Below are positions 9,058-21,200 of a stretch of DNA of 64,000 nt, piece after piece. The DNA is from CAWGYT01 sp963826795. GTDB lineage: Bacteria > Planctomycetota > Planctomycetia > Pirellulales > Pirellulaceae. A program made the position numbers and the translations under genes. The notes beneath the pieces were generated by a model. That model searched no databases, was not told where the DNA came from, and worked only from the letters and a program-made list of their open reading frames with translations. Numbering within the stretch: position 1 is the first letter of the stretch; each line of letters begins with the position of its first letter. Location: NCBI GenBank assembly GCA_963826795.1, contig CAWGYT010000015.1:202670-266669 (forward strand), in the 5' to 3' direction.

Positions 9058-10785
9058 TCACGAGGGGGTTCTGTCGAGAAGGCACTCCCGAAACCGTCGG
9101 TTGCCGACTCGTTGCCGAGCGATCCAGCGCGGGCACGCGTCGCTCAACGACGTCTCCCGCATCCGGTTCCCCCGGGCGCGACGTCGCTCGCCGCGCAACG
9201 GACTGGACTCGACGGCGCTATCGCGACGCGCACGGCGCTCGAACTGCTGACGAGGATCAGCGGTTTCGGCACGCACGCGGCCCGCGACGCCGCTATCGGT
9301 GGCGGGGCGGTTCGTGACGATCCGGCGGTTTTGCTCGCGAGCGGGCCGGCGGTCTTGCTCGCGAGCGGGATTGTCACGCGAAGGGGCCTGGTCGGCCAAC
9401 TGAGCGCGAACACGATTTCGTGCGCCGTCCGCACCCGGTTGCGTATCAGGCGCCCGCCGCGTTGAAAGCGAGCGTTGTCCTCCGGCGCCGAGCGAGCCGC
9501 GGGAGCCGGTTCCGGCCGAGAATCCAGCACGACCCGTGTGACGGTTTCCGACGACCACCCGGGAATCGCGTGCCGGCAGTGTCGAGTCGGCCAAGCCCGC
9601 GCGGACCTGTTCGCGATGCTCGCGCAAGACGTTGGCTCTCAGCTGCTCCCTCCGCTGGACCCCCGTCTCGATGCCGCGTCGATCGCCCGCACGGTAGGCA
9701 AGCACCGAGTGGGTTCCGGCGATGGGACTGCCGACGCCGCGAACGCCCCCGTGTCCCGCACCGTACCGCTCGGCCTCAAGGTGATGACCTGGCCGAGCGG
9801 CGACGTTCCGCTCATAGAATTGGTGTTGATTGCGGAAATGCCGGTGCAAATCGACATTGTCATGCCGGAATCGCCTGTTGTAGTGAGCAAACAACGGATC
9901 GTAACCACCACGTCGATACCCCGAGTGGTAGCTGTACCAGGGCACGAATCCGAAGCCTGAATAGCCGGCGCCGTAGTAGTCGCCGAAATAATAGTGGCCG
10001 TAGCCCGGTCGGACCCACAGATGAAAAAAAGCACTCGAGACATTCAGGACGACCGAGGGCGAGTAGTACCCCCCGGCAAAATAAGCGGATCGACGATCGA
10101 AGTAGCAAGGCGCGTAGAGCACACCGCGCCGTTCCCAAGGATAATCCCAGTAGCCGGGAACGTAGGCACAACCCGTGGCCGCGGGATAGTAACTATCCGG
10201 CACCCAGACCCAGTCGTCGTAACAGGCCGACCAGAATCCCGGACGCCAAGCGTATCGATTCGCGCGATACTGCCACGCCCCCGGCACCCAGAATTGGTCG
10301 TCCGCCGGCGGTTCGCTCGTCGCTCCCTGTTCTAACGAGGGCGGCGGCAAGGGAATCGATTCCACGTCCGCGACTCCGCTCGGCACCCAGCGACCTGGGA
10401 TCCAGCGATACCCACCTTCGACGGGTTGCCACTGTCCGGCGACCCAGTCTCGATTGGGAGGCGATTTTCTCCACACCCCGCTGATCCAAATGAAATCCTG
10501 CCGCTCATCATCCCAACTCCAGTAGCCATCGATCCACGTCATGGATGGATCATCCGCATCGATCTGGGGCGGGACCTCTTCAACCGGCGGCGGCGGCTCC
10601 AGCGGGGCCACGAAGGGATCCTCCTCTGGGTTCACCAACGGCTCGGCGTAAGCCTCATGAATCGGCCCCCGCAACAACGGCTCGGTCTGAAGCTCTGTCG
10701 CCACCGCCGGTGGCTCCGGGACCTGAGCTTCCGCGATCGCTCCCAGACCGATTGCCGCGACAAAATACAAACAGCGCATTTTCAT
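9058..10785 (-). CDS. YXWGXW-repeat exported protein
   Basis: This exported protein has repeated Trp-rich motifs of the YXWGXW type. A signal peptide follows the ATG at 10785 (MKMRCLYFVAAIGLGAIAEA). A Pro/Glu-rich linker comes next, then at least five W-x-x-G-x-W units, for example WIDGYWSWDDERQDFIWISG, WVAGQWQPVEGGYRWIPGRW and WVPGAWQYRANRYAWRPGFW. After that lies an aromatic Tyr/Gly-rich part (GHYYFGDYYGAGYSGFGF) and a long Arg-rich low-complexity tail. The family is common in planctomycetes and has no established function; cell-surface or wall binding is a guess. The stop at 9058 is probably premature: the text before it turns un-protein-like near 9150, and a Gly-rich end is found out of frame at 8343. 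An upstream ATG at 10824 adds 13 polar residues and is less likely. Confidence 0.82.
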   Translation of the reverse strand: MKMRCLYFVAAIGLGAIAEAQVPEPPAVATELQTEPLLRGPIHEAYAEPLVNPEEDPFVAPLEPPPPVEEVPPQIDADDPSMTWIDGYWSWDDERQDFIWISGVWRKSPPNRDWVAGQWQPVEGGYRWIPGRWVPSGVADVESIPLPPPSLEQGATSEPPADDQFWVPGAWQYRANRYAWRPGFWSACYDDWVWVPDSYYPAATGCAYVPGYWDYPWERRGVLYAPCYFDRRSAYFAGGYYSPSVVLNVSSAFFHLWVRPGYGHYYFGDYYGAGYSGFGFVPWYSYHSGYRRGGYDPLFAHYNRRFRHDNVDLHRHFRNQHQFYERNVAARPGHHLEAERYGAGHGGVRGVGSPIAGTHSVLAYRAGDRRGIETGVQRREQLRANVLREHREQVRAGLADSTLPARDSRVVVGNRHTGRAGFSAGTGSRGSLGAGGQRSLSTRRAPDTQPGADGARNRVRAQLADQAPSRDNPAREQDRRPAREQNRRIVTNRPATDSGVAGRVRAETADPRQQFERRARRDSAVESSPLRGERRRARGNRMRETSLSDACPRWIARQRVGNRRFRECLLDRTPS

Positions 10786-11398
10786 TTCTCGACCAATCGT
10801 TGATCTCGTGTGTCTCCCAGACAACTGAGGGCGCCGCCATTCCGTCTTGGCGCAGTCGCCGCAAAAACCGTCTCGTGCCGTTTCACATCCCCCAACGTGG
10901 GTCAGGCATCTCGCTTGCCATTTCGGAGTGCAAGCATTTGCCAGGTGGAAAGCTCACGCAACGGACCAACGCCCGTCGCCCTTGTGGTGACAAGGCGCTC
11001 GTGATCGGCGACTCGGGAAAACAAAATGAGCAAACGTTGTGCCGAAGCTACAAGATTCGCGTAAACTCCACTCCTTCGATGCTGCCGCGACGGCCTGCGA
11101 GGCGATCGAAACGCCGCATTCGATCATCCTTCCTCGCAGTGCGCTTGTCAACGCAGAGGATAACGTTTGAAAAACGGAACACGGAGACGCGCGAACGGGA
11201 CGGGAGAACGAGGCAAGCGGGAACTCGACTCAATACGATCGTTGACGGGCGCTGTGTACTCCGTTCGATCCCGTCCTTGATCCGATTGAGTACAGGCAGT
11301 TCGGCTTCACCGGACGCGACCCTGCGACGCGGGCGGCGCGGGAGTAAATGAAGCGCGGCACGCGACGGTGACTGGCCTCCAGGCGGAAGCGTTGGGCT
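10786..11398. other. Intergenic region between two minus-strand genes
   Basis: About 610 bases separate the start of the YXWGXW gene from the stop of the dockerin/cohesin-like gene. The short frames here have no protein-like features. I see no clear terminator and no convincing promoter. The region should hold the promoter of the YXWGXW gene. Confidence 0.5.
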
Positions 11399-14300
11399 TT
11401 AGGCGTCGACACCACCGAAGGCGGCATCGACGGCGCTTGCTTCAAGCTCTCCTTCGCCGAAGAAACTGGGATCGATCCCATAGTCTTCCGGGGCGCCGAC
11501 CATTCGCAGCAAGTAGCCCTCCGCCCCGTCGCCCATCAGCTCAGCGCCGGATGACCCCAGCAGAGCGATAATGTCGCTGTCCGAGCGACCGATCGCGTCG
11601 ACGACGTCGATCTGGACGCTGTTTCGGGCAAGCAACAGTTCCCCATCGATCGTGGTAAAGGATTCCCATCCCTTGTCCGCACAATACCACAACATCTGGC
11701 CTGCGGAATTGAAGCCCGCGAGCATGCCATGGTCGACCCGCGAGCTGAAGAACATGGGATTCCGGATGAATTCCGGTCGCAACCCACGCTCGCCGAAGTT
11801 ATAGTCGCCGGCGACGACGCCGGCCTGCAGATCGATAAGGAACCGGTCGTTCCTCAGCGAGAGCACGCCGTTGATCGTGTCCTTGCCGTCAATCAGGAAC
11901 AGTGGCTGAAACTCCGTGACGGTATACGAGCCGCTAAGGACGTCGTCGAATCGATAGGAACCGTCGGCGGCCGTCTCGGTCCGCAACGACACGCTACGAC
12001 CAAGCAGGTCGGTTCCTCTCAGCGTAATTTCCACGCCTCCGTAGCGGGCTTCGACGGGATCCAACACGCCATCATTGTCGGTATCGGCGTAAACGAATCC
12101 CACGATGCTGCTGGGCGCGAGGTCTCCCACATCGATCGTCACCGTCGCCAGGTTCGATTCCAACTCGTTGGCAACGGCGCGGTAAGTAAACGTGTCGCGG
12201 CCGACAAAGCCCTCGTCGGGAGTATAGGTGAACGAACCGTCCGCATTCAGAACGAGCTCCCCGTTGGTCGCCCCTCCCTCGAAAACCGCGACCAGTGAAT
12301 TCCCGTCGACGTCGATGTCGTTGGCCAAAACGCCGTTGGCCGCGTCAACCACGAAGGAACCCATCGTCTGAACGCGATACGCATCATCAATCGCAATTGG
12401 GAGATCGCTGACCGCTTTGACGTCGAGTGCGACCGTCGCCAGATTTGAGGTTTGAGCCCCATCGGAAGCGCGGTAGGTAAAGCTGTCGTCACCGTTGAAG
12501 TTCGCATTGGGCGTGTAGGTGAAGGATCCATCCGCATTCAGAACCAGGATCCCATGGGCCGGTCCGGTCACCAGGACGGCCGTCAGGGCGTCGTCTTCGG
12601 GGTCGCTGTCGTTGGCCAATACTCCGTTCTCCGCATCGACGGAGAGCACCACATCTTCATCGGTCTCGTAGGCATCGTCTACCGCGACGGGCGGGTCGCC
12701 CGCGATGATCGACAGCTGGGTCGAGGCAAACTGAACCTGATCGGCCAGAACGGGCGTATTCACGTTGAATAAGAGGATGTCGTGGGCCGGCAGAAGGTCG
12801 GGCCCGTTCGACGTGAATTCAGCGATTCCCGCGGCATTGGCAATCATCGGAACACTGAACAACAGCCGTTCGCTGGGCCCCAGCGGATTCAATCCGTCGA
12901 AGGCACCGACTTCATCGATCAAGCCGGGAACGGAGGTGTCACCACTTTGCTGATTCGGATACGAGTCACCATAGGTGATATTGCCATTGATGGAGACCAG
13001 CGTTGCTTCGTACAGCACATCCAAGTAAGCCGCGAACACGCCGTCTCGCGGGATGTCACTGACGTCCTGGACGTACGCTCGCAACAAGAATTCACCGCCC
13101 GGTCCAATACTGCTGATGGAAGTCCCCGCAAGGTTGGTCGTCTCGAACCGAAACGCAACCTGAGTCTCGCCGGTCACGTTGATGGTAACCGTGGCGACAT
13201 TCGAGTTGTCGGTTCCGTCGTTCGCTTCGTAAGTGAAGCTATCCGAACCGGTGAAGCCCGGGTTGGGTGTGTAAGTGAAGGAGCCGTCCTCGTTGAAGTC
13301 CAAATCGCCGTTCGAAGTGCCGGTGAGCAGCAGCGCGGTAAGCGGATCATTCTCGACGTCGAGATCGTTCGCCAAGACACCCCCGTTGGCGTCGACGACC
13401 AGGTTCCCGTCGACACCAATGGAGTAGTCGTCATCCAGCGCCACTGGGGCGTCATTGACGGCATTCACGGTAATCGTGACCGTCGCCGGTTCGGACTCTG
13501 CCTGACCATCATTCGCCACGTACGTGAAGCTATCGGTGCCATTGAAGTTTTCGGCCGGCGTATAGCTAAACGTGCCGTTCGGATTCAGTTCCAGTACGCC
13601 ATCACTGGGCCCGGTCACGAGCACGGCTGCGAGGGAATCACCGTTAGGGTCGGTATCGTTCGACAGCACATTCGAAGTGACGCCATTGAGCACCATGTCC
13701 TCGTCGACACTGAACGAATCGTCCACGGCGACCGGAGGGTCATTGGCCGCCAAGACGTCGATAGTCACGGTGGCGACATTCGAAGTCACACCATCCAGGG
13801 TCGCGGTGTAAGTGAAGCTATCCAGTCCCGAGAAACCGGTCACCGGAGTGTAGCTGAACGCCCCGTTGGCAGTGAGATTCAAGGAACCGTTGGCGGGCGA
13901 GTCGACCAGGCTGGCGGTGAGTGTTCCCGTGCCCGGATTCGTATCGTTAGCCAAGACCCCCAAGTCGGCGCCCACGATCAGCACTTGGTCCTGCGGGACT
14001 TCGTAGGCATCATCCACCGCAACGGGCGCCTCGCCACCCTCGATTTGCAGCGTGGCTGGGAGGAACGAGATGCGATCGGGTGCAACGATTGACGACGTTT
14101 CGCCGTCAGGGACACCGTAGACCAGCACATCATGGGCGGGACTTAGGTCCGCCGGATCAGGCACGAAGTTCACTTCGCCCGGGGCATCGGCCGTCATCGT
14201 CACCGTGAACAGCAGGAACTCGGCCGGCCCCAGCACGTCGAGGCCATCGATCGATCCGGCCTCATCGATCAAACCCGGTTGGGCGAGGCTCCCGGACCTG

Positions 14301-14902
14301 GCGCTTCCATAATCTTCTCCGTGGACGATTCCGGTGCCATCGGCGATGGAGACTTGTGCCGACGGGTACACGACGTCGACGTAGGCTGCGAACACGCCGC
14401 CGTTCTCACGGCCCGTCAAGTCCTGAACGTAGGCTCGCAGCTGGAAATCACCGCCAAGGTCGATTGCGTTGATCGGAGTTCCACCGAGATCTGTCGTCTC
14501 AAGCCGAATCTGCACCAGATCTCCATCCTCGCCTTCGGCATTCAGGTCGTTCAAGACCAGCAAGGCATCGACGGGAGTCAGGTAGAGATCGTTGTTGACG
14601 TCGTAGAACAACCCGCTAATCTGCGGCGCCGCTCCGGTCATCAACGAACGGGATCCACCCGCATTGAGCTCGTTAATGATGAACAACGCGTCGAGCGGCG
14701 TCGTGCTGCCATCGTGATTTACGTCGCTGGGCAGATCCACATTGTGCATCAGATCGGCTGCCAGCAGCGCTCGGGCTTCCAATTGTTCGCTCAGCAAACG
14801 GCGGCGCGGTGCCCCAGGACGGCCTGCGAACCAAGATCTTCCACGTGGCTTGGACTGACGAGCTGCTTTGGGTGGAAGGGTCATCGAGTAGCTTTTGTTC
14901 AT
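11399..14902 (-). CDS. Giant exported protein: dockerin pair, two cohesin-like domains, five cadherin-like repeats, SdrD_B domain
   Basis: The protein has 1167 residues. The basic N terminus ends in LLSEQLEARALLA (about 36-48), a variant of the planctomycete LEPR-xLL motif that precedes mature exported proteins. Unusually, the dockerin pair is N-terminal: DVNHDGSTTPLDALFIINEL (60-79) and DVNNDLYLTPVDALLVLNDL (101-120), each with the Ca-binding D-x-N-x-D loop. A cohesin-like domain follows (about 132-290; GVFAAYVDVVYP, GLIDEAGSIDGL, LLFTVTM), then three cadherin-like (Big_9) repeats with VAVDDAY starts and FSYTP motifs, a second cohesin-like domain (about 583-735; GVFAAYLDVLYE, GLIDEVGAFDGL, LLFSVPM) and two more Big_9 repeats. 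An SdrD_B-like domain (about 935-1040; GFVYADTDNDGVLDPVE) leads to a C-terminal domain also found in the 56198-61744 protein. A surface or matrix role is inferred. Confidence 0.93.
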   Translation of the reverse strand: MNKSYSMTLPPKAARQSKPRGRSWFAGRPGAPRRRLLSEQLEARALLAADLMHNVDLPSDVNHDGSTTPLDALFIINELNAGGSRSLMTGAAPQISGLFYDVNNDLYLTPVDALLVLNDLNAEGEDGDLVQIRLETTDLGGTPINAIDLGGDFQLRAYVQDLTGRENGGVFAAYVDVVYPSAQVSIADGTGIVHGEDYGSARSGSLAQPGLIDEAGSIDGLDVLGPAEFLLFTVTMTADAPGEVNFVPDPADLSPAHDVLVYGVPDGETSSIVAPDRISFLPATLQIEGGEAPVAVDDAYEVPQDQVLIVGADLGVLANDTNPGTGTLTASLVDSPANGSLNLTANGAFSYTPVTGFSGLDSFTYTATLDGVTSNVATVTIDVLAANDPPVAVDDSFSVDEDMVLNGVTSNVLSNDTDPNGDSLAAVLVTGPSDGVLELNPNGTFSYTPAENFNGTDSFTYVANDGQAESEPATVTITVNAVNDAPVALDDDYSIGVDGNLVVDANGGVLANDLDVENDPLTALLLTGTSNGDLDFNEDGSFTYTPNPGFTGSDSFTYEANDGTDNSNVATVTINVTGETQVAFRFETTNLAGTSISSIGPGGEFLLRAYVQDVSDIPRDGVFAAYLDVLYEATLVSINGNITYGDSYPNQQSGDTSVPGLIDEVGAFDGLNPLGPSERLLFSVPMIANAAGIAEFTSNGPDLLPAHDILLFNVNTPVLADQVQFASTQLSIIAGDPPVAVDDAYETDEDVVLSVDAENGVLANDSDPEDDALTAVLVTGPAHGILVLNADGSFTYTPNANFNGDDSFTYRASDGAQTSNLATVALDVKAVSDLPIAIDDAYRVQTMGSFVVDAANGVLANDIDVDGNSLVAVFEGGATNGELVLNADGSFTYTPDEGFVGRDTFTYRAVANELESNLATVTIDVGDLAPSSIVGFVYADTDNDGVLDPVEARYGGVEITLRGTDLLGRSVSLRTETAADGSYRFDDVLSGSYTVTEFQPLFLIDGKDTINGVLSLRNDRFLIDLQAGVVAGDYNFGERGLRPEFIRNPMFFSSRVDHGMLAGFNSAGQMLWYCADKGWESFTTIDGELLLARNSVQIDVVDAIGRSDSDIIALLGSSGAELMGDGAEGYLLRMVGAPEDYGIDPSFFGEGELEASAVDAAFGGVDA

Positions 14903-15246
14903 TACTTGTTACTCAGCTGTTCTGAATCTTGAATGTTCCAAGCCGAATCAGATCGGTCAAAGACGTTTCCAAAATGCGAAATAAAGTCCCTGCGACGCGA
15001 CCATGCAACCTCGCCCTGTGAAGCCACTTGCGACCTCGACAAGGCCTCCCGAGTCGCCCGGACCCCGTTGCCATGCAAGTGTCAAAAAGGCCTACTCCGG
15101 CCTCCAGTATGATCGAAAACTCCATCATTCAAACGGTTCGGGACGCCGTTTTCGGTAATTCACATCCGGGAAGATAACGGATTTTCCAGCTCCCTTATTT
15201 TCCGTGTCTCGGTCGGTTCACCGGGTATCTCACCGGATTGGACCTT
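14903..15246. other. Intergenic region, likely promoter region of the 11399-14902 gene
   Basis: These 344 bases lie between the start of one minus-strand giant gene and the stop of the next. A TTGACC stretch on the minus strand near 14960 could be a -35 box, but no good -10 sequence sits at the right distance. No terminator hairpin with a T tract was found. Confidence 0.4.
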
Positions 15247-18200
15247 TTACACCTCGTCGCTCCTCCACGATTGCGCGACATCCTGGGCCAAGTCGTCCAA
15301 AGCGGCATCCAGCGCCGCATCGAATGCGGTATCCAGCGCGGCATCTCGATCGACGGTATAAAATTCCACCCCGTCAAACACGCTTGGGACGGACGTCAAC
15401 TCATCAGGAATGACGGAACTGCGTCCCACTGGGTCCGCGTCTTCCGTTCCCAAAGCGAGCCATCCGGGGGAGCCTTCTGAAGACCACTCGGCAACCTGAC
15501 GCATGCCGTCCTGCGCCAGAGCCGCGGCGACGACCGACATTTGAGGCGCATCGTCATTGGGCAGCGCGACGAGCGGTTCACCTTCGGGTTCGGCCGAGGC
15601 GTTGAGCTGGTTGATGACCAGCAGCGCGTTGCGCGGCGAGGCGTACCCATCTCCGTCGACATCGACAAAGCCGATGGTGCTCGGCAAATCCGGAGCCACC
15701 GGCGGGTTGGGCAGCAATCCCGTCACGGGGTCACTGGCTCGACGGTTGTTCAGCTCGTTGATGACCAGCAACGCATCCAGTGGGACGACAACCCCGTCGG
15801 CATTGACATCCATCGCAATGAGAGTGTTGTGCCACGGCAACTGGTCCACGAAGTTGATTTCGTAGTCTTCCACTTCGCCGTTGAGCGCGATTCCGGTCGG
15901 CGCTAACCCGCCGTCTCGACTCAATCGGAAGCGGGCAAAACTCACCCCCTTGGGCGTCGTTTCGGGAATGGCAACATTGACCAGATTGACACCTGCCGAG
16001 ACATCGCGGCTCAACAGGATCTTCTCGCCCGGATCATTCCAGTCGCCATCGAGGTTGAAATCCATCCAGGCGTCGATCTTGCCGGACTCGGACGCGACGA
16101 TCCGAATTTGCGCGGTTTTTCCGGGCACAAGCGGGTCGAGGAACGTGACCCCGTCTTCGTCACTTCCGTCTCCGTCGGCGTTGGCGGATGGCTGCCCATT
16201 GGGTTCGGCATCGATCGTGGCGCCCAGGTGAAAGCCGGTATCGATGACATGGTTGGCCCCGTTGTTCAGCAGCAAGACGGGATACGGCGCCGGCGCGTCG
16301 CCAAAGTCCTGGTCCTCACCCCCGATCGCGATCGTGAATGACGTCGTCCCCTGGGTTTGGTTCGGCTGCAAGCGGTTGGCCGCCAGGTCTCGGATTCCGT
16401 TGATCGAGTTGTCCAGGGTGACAACATACACTCGCCCTGGCTCCCAAACTCCGGTCAAGGGAGTCAATCGGATCACACGGCCCGTCGCGTCGTAGCTGAA
16501 GATGTAGTCAATCCCCTCCAGCAGTTGTACTCCGTCTCGCGAGATCCGTACGGCATCCCGCGTCACGGTGCCGTTCGCGACGCCGGTGCCCGCCTGACGT
16601 CCGGTCTCGGTCACGCCGTCATTTAGCTGAAGATCGAAGGAACGGATGGACGAGTTATTCGTTTGCACGACGGTCAATGTCGGGTTCAGATCTGAACCGT
16701 TCGCATCGTTGTCGAGCGGATTCAGCAGGGCTGCCGTTGGGCCCAGGAAGTCGGCTCGATCCAAGGCACCTCGATCCTTGAAGACATTGCTGCCCAGGCC
16801 CGACGGCGTGTCGACACTGGGATCGTCCACGCGCAATTGGCCGGTCACATCCATCGCCGGAGCAAGAATCGGAGACACTGCGACCCCGAGTGGTTGGGAG
16901 ACGAACACCAGGGCCGGCCGATCGCGCAGAGAGTCGATGGAACTGTCGATCGCCTTGGAGCCGGCCGCCAGATTGAAATTCCCTTCGTCGCGATTGACGA
17001 ACAGGGCCTCGCTGGGCCCCAGCACGATCGGGAAATCTCCCAGTCCGACGTTGGAGTTGGCCGTATTGGTCTGGTACACATTTCCGCCGACGACGGTCGA
17101 CTGTGACGTCGCATCGACGGAGATCCCAATGGTGAAGTTCGCCACAATGTTGTTCAGAATCGTGGGACTCACGTTCTGCTCGACCTGCACGCCGACGCCC
17201 AGGGGTCGGTTTTCTTGCAGCTCCGTCAGCTCGGTCGGTCGCCCGCCGACCAAGGTATTGTTGATGATCCGCCCAAAGGGTACGGAGGATTCGGGTTGAC
17301 CGGCAGGCCGATCATCGCCGCTGTAGAGAATCGCGCCGGCTCGGTTGTAAGAGATGACGTTATTCTTAACGACCACGCCCGGCGCCAAACGCTGCGTGTT
17401 CTCTTCGAACAGCAGACGAGGCGGTCCTTGGTGCGATGTATTGCCCGCTCCGCTACGCGGACCCGCGTCAATCAGCACGCCGAAGTTCGCCGAGTTACGG
17501 ATCTGGTTCGATTGGATCAGAATCTGACCTTGATCGCGTTGGACGTTCTGGTCGCCAAAGCGATCGTCGTTCACGACCAGTTGGACCGCCTCGCGGAGGC
17601 TCCCCACTGCGATGTCGATCACATAAGCGCCTTGGTTGCCGGACGTCCCGCTGGCCAACTCAAGCGGATCGTAGTTCAGATTGCTGTAGCCACTGACGCC
17701 GACGTAATAGGACCCCGCGGCGGTCGCCGTGTACTCGAAATAGGGCTCGCGCGTCGCCGATTCGCCGGGAGCCGGCTGATCGTCGACAATCAGAAGTTCG
17801 CCGCCCGAGGCGTCGAACAAGCGAAGTACGGTATCGACGGGGATGTCGATGGAATCCACGTCGACGACCAAACGGTTGCCCACGCCCAATTCGACGCGAA
17901 TCAGATCGACGTCCAATCCACCGCCGATCTGCGGGTTGTCGCCGATCCGACCTGTCCCGAGGAACCGCTGCGGTCCGTTGACGCGGATCTGGCTTTCCGT
18001 GGCATCGGCCAGGACGTCGTTCGATTCGCCCAGCTCGACATTCATCGCCACGAGGCCCGTGTCGACCACGGGATTGCCGAACAGGTCAATCCGGCTGCTG
18101 CCCTCGCGCGAAACGGCTCGCAGATCCACTTGCGACTGGACCTGGGGACTGTTGATCACGTTCTGGATCGCCTTGGCAACCTGAGCTGCGCTGTCGAGCG

Positions 18201-21200
18201 TGTTGACCACGACGGCGACGTGGCCCGGAGCCACGCCGTTACGCAAGGCCGCGTTGTCGTACTCGAGCACAACCGTGTTTTTGCCGTCGCCCACTCGGAA
18301 TGTCATGCCGTCGGTCGCATCGGCACCCTTGGGGGCAATCAGGCTAACGGAGTTAGCCAGCCGATCGACCGGATCATAAGCCTCCGTGAGAATCAAGGTC
18401 GGAAGAGGATTCGGATCCCAGACGCCATAGAAGGACGAAGGCCGGAATTCAATCTGATAGTCGCCGGTCAGAATTTGATCCACGGGCAAATCGGCATCCG
18501 GTATTCGCGTAAAGCCATCGTTCACCGGCGCGGTCGTGTACATCGTCCCACGCTCCGCGAACCCGATCACGATATCGTCGATATAGACTCCTTCGAAGGC
18601 ATTGTCGCGGCCTCGCAAGAAGCCTGGAAAGTCCGCATTGGTTGAGCCATCGAACTGCGTCGAGGCATCAAAGGCCCCGAACTGGTCGCCATCCAAACCG
18701 TTGAAGTCAAAGTCGGGATCTTCACCGGGCAAGGGGCTGACCAGCGGAAATCCGGTAACCGACAAACCGAGCGGGCCCGGGTCAATCACCTCGTGGCCGT
18801 ACAAACGGATCACATCTCCATAGCCAGGAATGCCGGCGGGATCGCCGCTGCCGTAGGCCGTCGCAATCGCTTCGCGAATCGCGAATGCCACTTCATCGTC
18901 ACTCATGTTCGGATGCACGTAGACCGGGAATCCAAAGCTGCCCGGGGCCCCATCGACCACGATTCGCGATTCGGGGCTTTGGGTCACGTTGACGACGTTC
19001 TGCAAGTTGAGACGGGCGCCATTCAGCTGGGTTGTCACCGGCGAATCCGTCCCGTAGATGCGCACTTGAAGCCGGTAATCACCGGTCGCGCCCCGCGGTC
19101 CGCTCCCTTGAATGAACGGGTCGTACGTGTTATTGCCCCCGCCGCTGACTCCCACAAAATATGTTCCCGCACCGGGCGCGAAAAAGGTTGCGGATCCAGA
19201 CGCGGAGCTCAGCAACTGGTCGCCGTCCAAGTTGAAGACTCGCAACTGTGAGCCGAATAACCCGTCCAGATTCGAGTTATCCGCCTGGACCCGGATGTCA
19301 ACTTGTTGTCCACCCACAAGATTCATTTGAATCATGTCGACGTCGCGACCGGTATTGTTGCCGAACAAGACGGGGTTGTCGCCGATTGTCCCTTTGGCAA
19401 CCAGATAGCCTTCGGACAAGGTGGCCCGTGCCGGCTCAGGAATCGTGTCGTTCTGCTCACGTGTCAGATCGATCGCTTCGATTCCCTTGCCAAACCCCAG
19501 CAGGATCGCGTCCTCGAGTGCGCGAGCGACCTCCCCGGATGACATCGCATTATGGAAGGGAACTGGGATACTTCCGTCCGATACGCCGTCTCCCAGGTCC
19601 AGCTCAAGCGTCACGGGGGGATTTACGCCATCGGTCAGCGTGAGCGTTTCTCCGTCACGCAGCCCGGATCCGTCGGCCGCGTTCAGCGTGAAGCCCAGGT
19701 CGAACTCGAATGCTTGCAACCCGAAGCCGAAACCGAAACCGTCCTGCAAGAGGAACGTATCTCCGTCGTAGATTAAATTCCCATCGACGGCGCGAAGCTC
19801 ATCACCACCCGTGAACGCATTCCCCATATCGAGCGAACCGGCCGTGTTGAAGTCGAAACGCAATCGCAATTCGTCCTCGCCACCGTAGGGCGAGAGATCG
19901 ACGCGCACCTGCTGCCATCCCGCTCCGTCGACGACTTCTTGGACGGCAAACGGCCCGTAATCGAATTCATCGTCCGTCGCCCCCGTGCCTCGGAAGCTGT
20001 TGTTCGTTGCCAGCAGCTGCCATTCGCCGTCGTCCGACGAGATGAATACGCGGAACGAATCCCGCATGAACGGAGGCGGGAAAGAATCGCCTTCGGCCTG
20101 TTCGGTGTCCAGGAAATAATTGAAGTACAGCGCCGGGCCATCTGACGAGTCATAGTCCTTCAGGCTGAAGGTGTTGGTCGTGATGCTGCCTTGTGCTCCA
20201 CCCGGAAAATCGTAGGTATTGCGAATGCCCGGATCGAGCAGCCCCCCCCAGTTCCCCGGCGTGTTGGGAGGGTCCTCGAACCCGAAGTAGAGGCTTACGT
20301 TGGCCGCGTCGTTCTCGGCCAGCCGGCTGCCGTCGGGCGCGAGTTCGACGCCGTGGCCGTCGTCGGTGCGACGCATTTGCGTCACATGCCAGAGGTTGAT
20401 GTCAAGCGTCGAGAAGGTAAAGCCGGTCGCATTGAAGAGCCCCGTCGAGACGCTGGGCTGGCTGTTCATGAACACCGGTTGCAGGCGCCCCTGCAAATCG
20501 AACGCGTACATGTTGCCGAAGGCATCCATGCCGAATAAGATCTCCGCGAACCGGCCATCCTCCAGACTGTCCGGTCCCGGCGTCAACGACGTAAATTCGA
20601 TCGGTTGACCGGTGGGATTCCCGAACGCATCCCGCCCCCCCGTCAACAGGTCGGTCGAGGTTTCAATGTAGTCGGCCACCGCGTTGTTCGTCCGCGGACC
20701 GAGGATCCGGTACAGACCACCACCGCCTTGTCCGAAGGCGTCCGGCCCCGTCACGCCGTAGATCGTGCCGCTGACCATCGCGAGACCCGTGAAATTGCCC
20801 CCCGGCGCCGTCCCGCCAATCCGCAACGGATCATCGGCCGCGACGAAGAACGCGCCGTTCTGCATCACGATCGAGGCCCCGTTACTATTGGCGTTCAGCG
20901 GCGTGTCGGAATTGATCACTCCCGCAATTCGCCCGGCCAGGTCGGCTCCGCTATCCCAGGCTTCGAACGGCACGCCGAAGAATCCTGGCGTGACACTCCC
21001 GTCCGCGGCCGGATTCACCTGGAAGATGCCCCGCGCGATCAGCTGCGGAAAACTGCCGACGACAGCATTGCTGAAGTTGATCCGGTTCCCCTCGGCCCCT
21101 GCGCCGGGAATCGCGTTGGCAATCCCGAGACCAAAGTCCGCGAAGCTGGCGTTCTCTTCGGTCGGAATCAGGCTGGCCGCGCCGCCGGGCAGACCTTGAA

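Noticed and set aside
8216..9465. Two plus-strand open frames of 344 codons each
   Set aside because: They are almost pure Arg/Ala/Gly/Pro text in a region of extreme GC, lie opposite the YXWGXW gene and its tail, and have no domain or start signal.
12782..18645. Plus-strand frames of over 400 codons at 12782-14092 and 17215-18645
   Set aside because: Both lie opposite giant exported proteins with clear domains and read as Asp/Val/Arg-rich shadow sequence.
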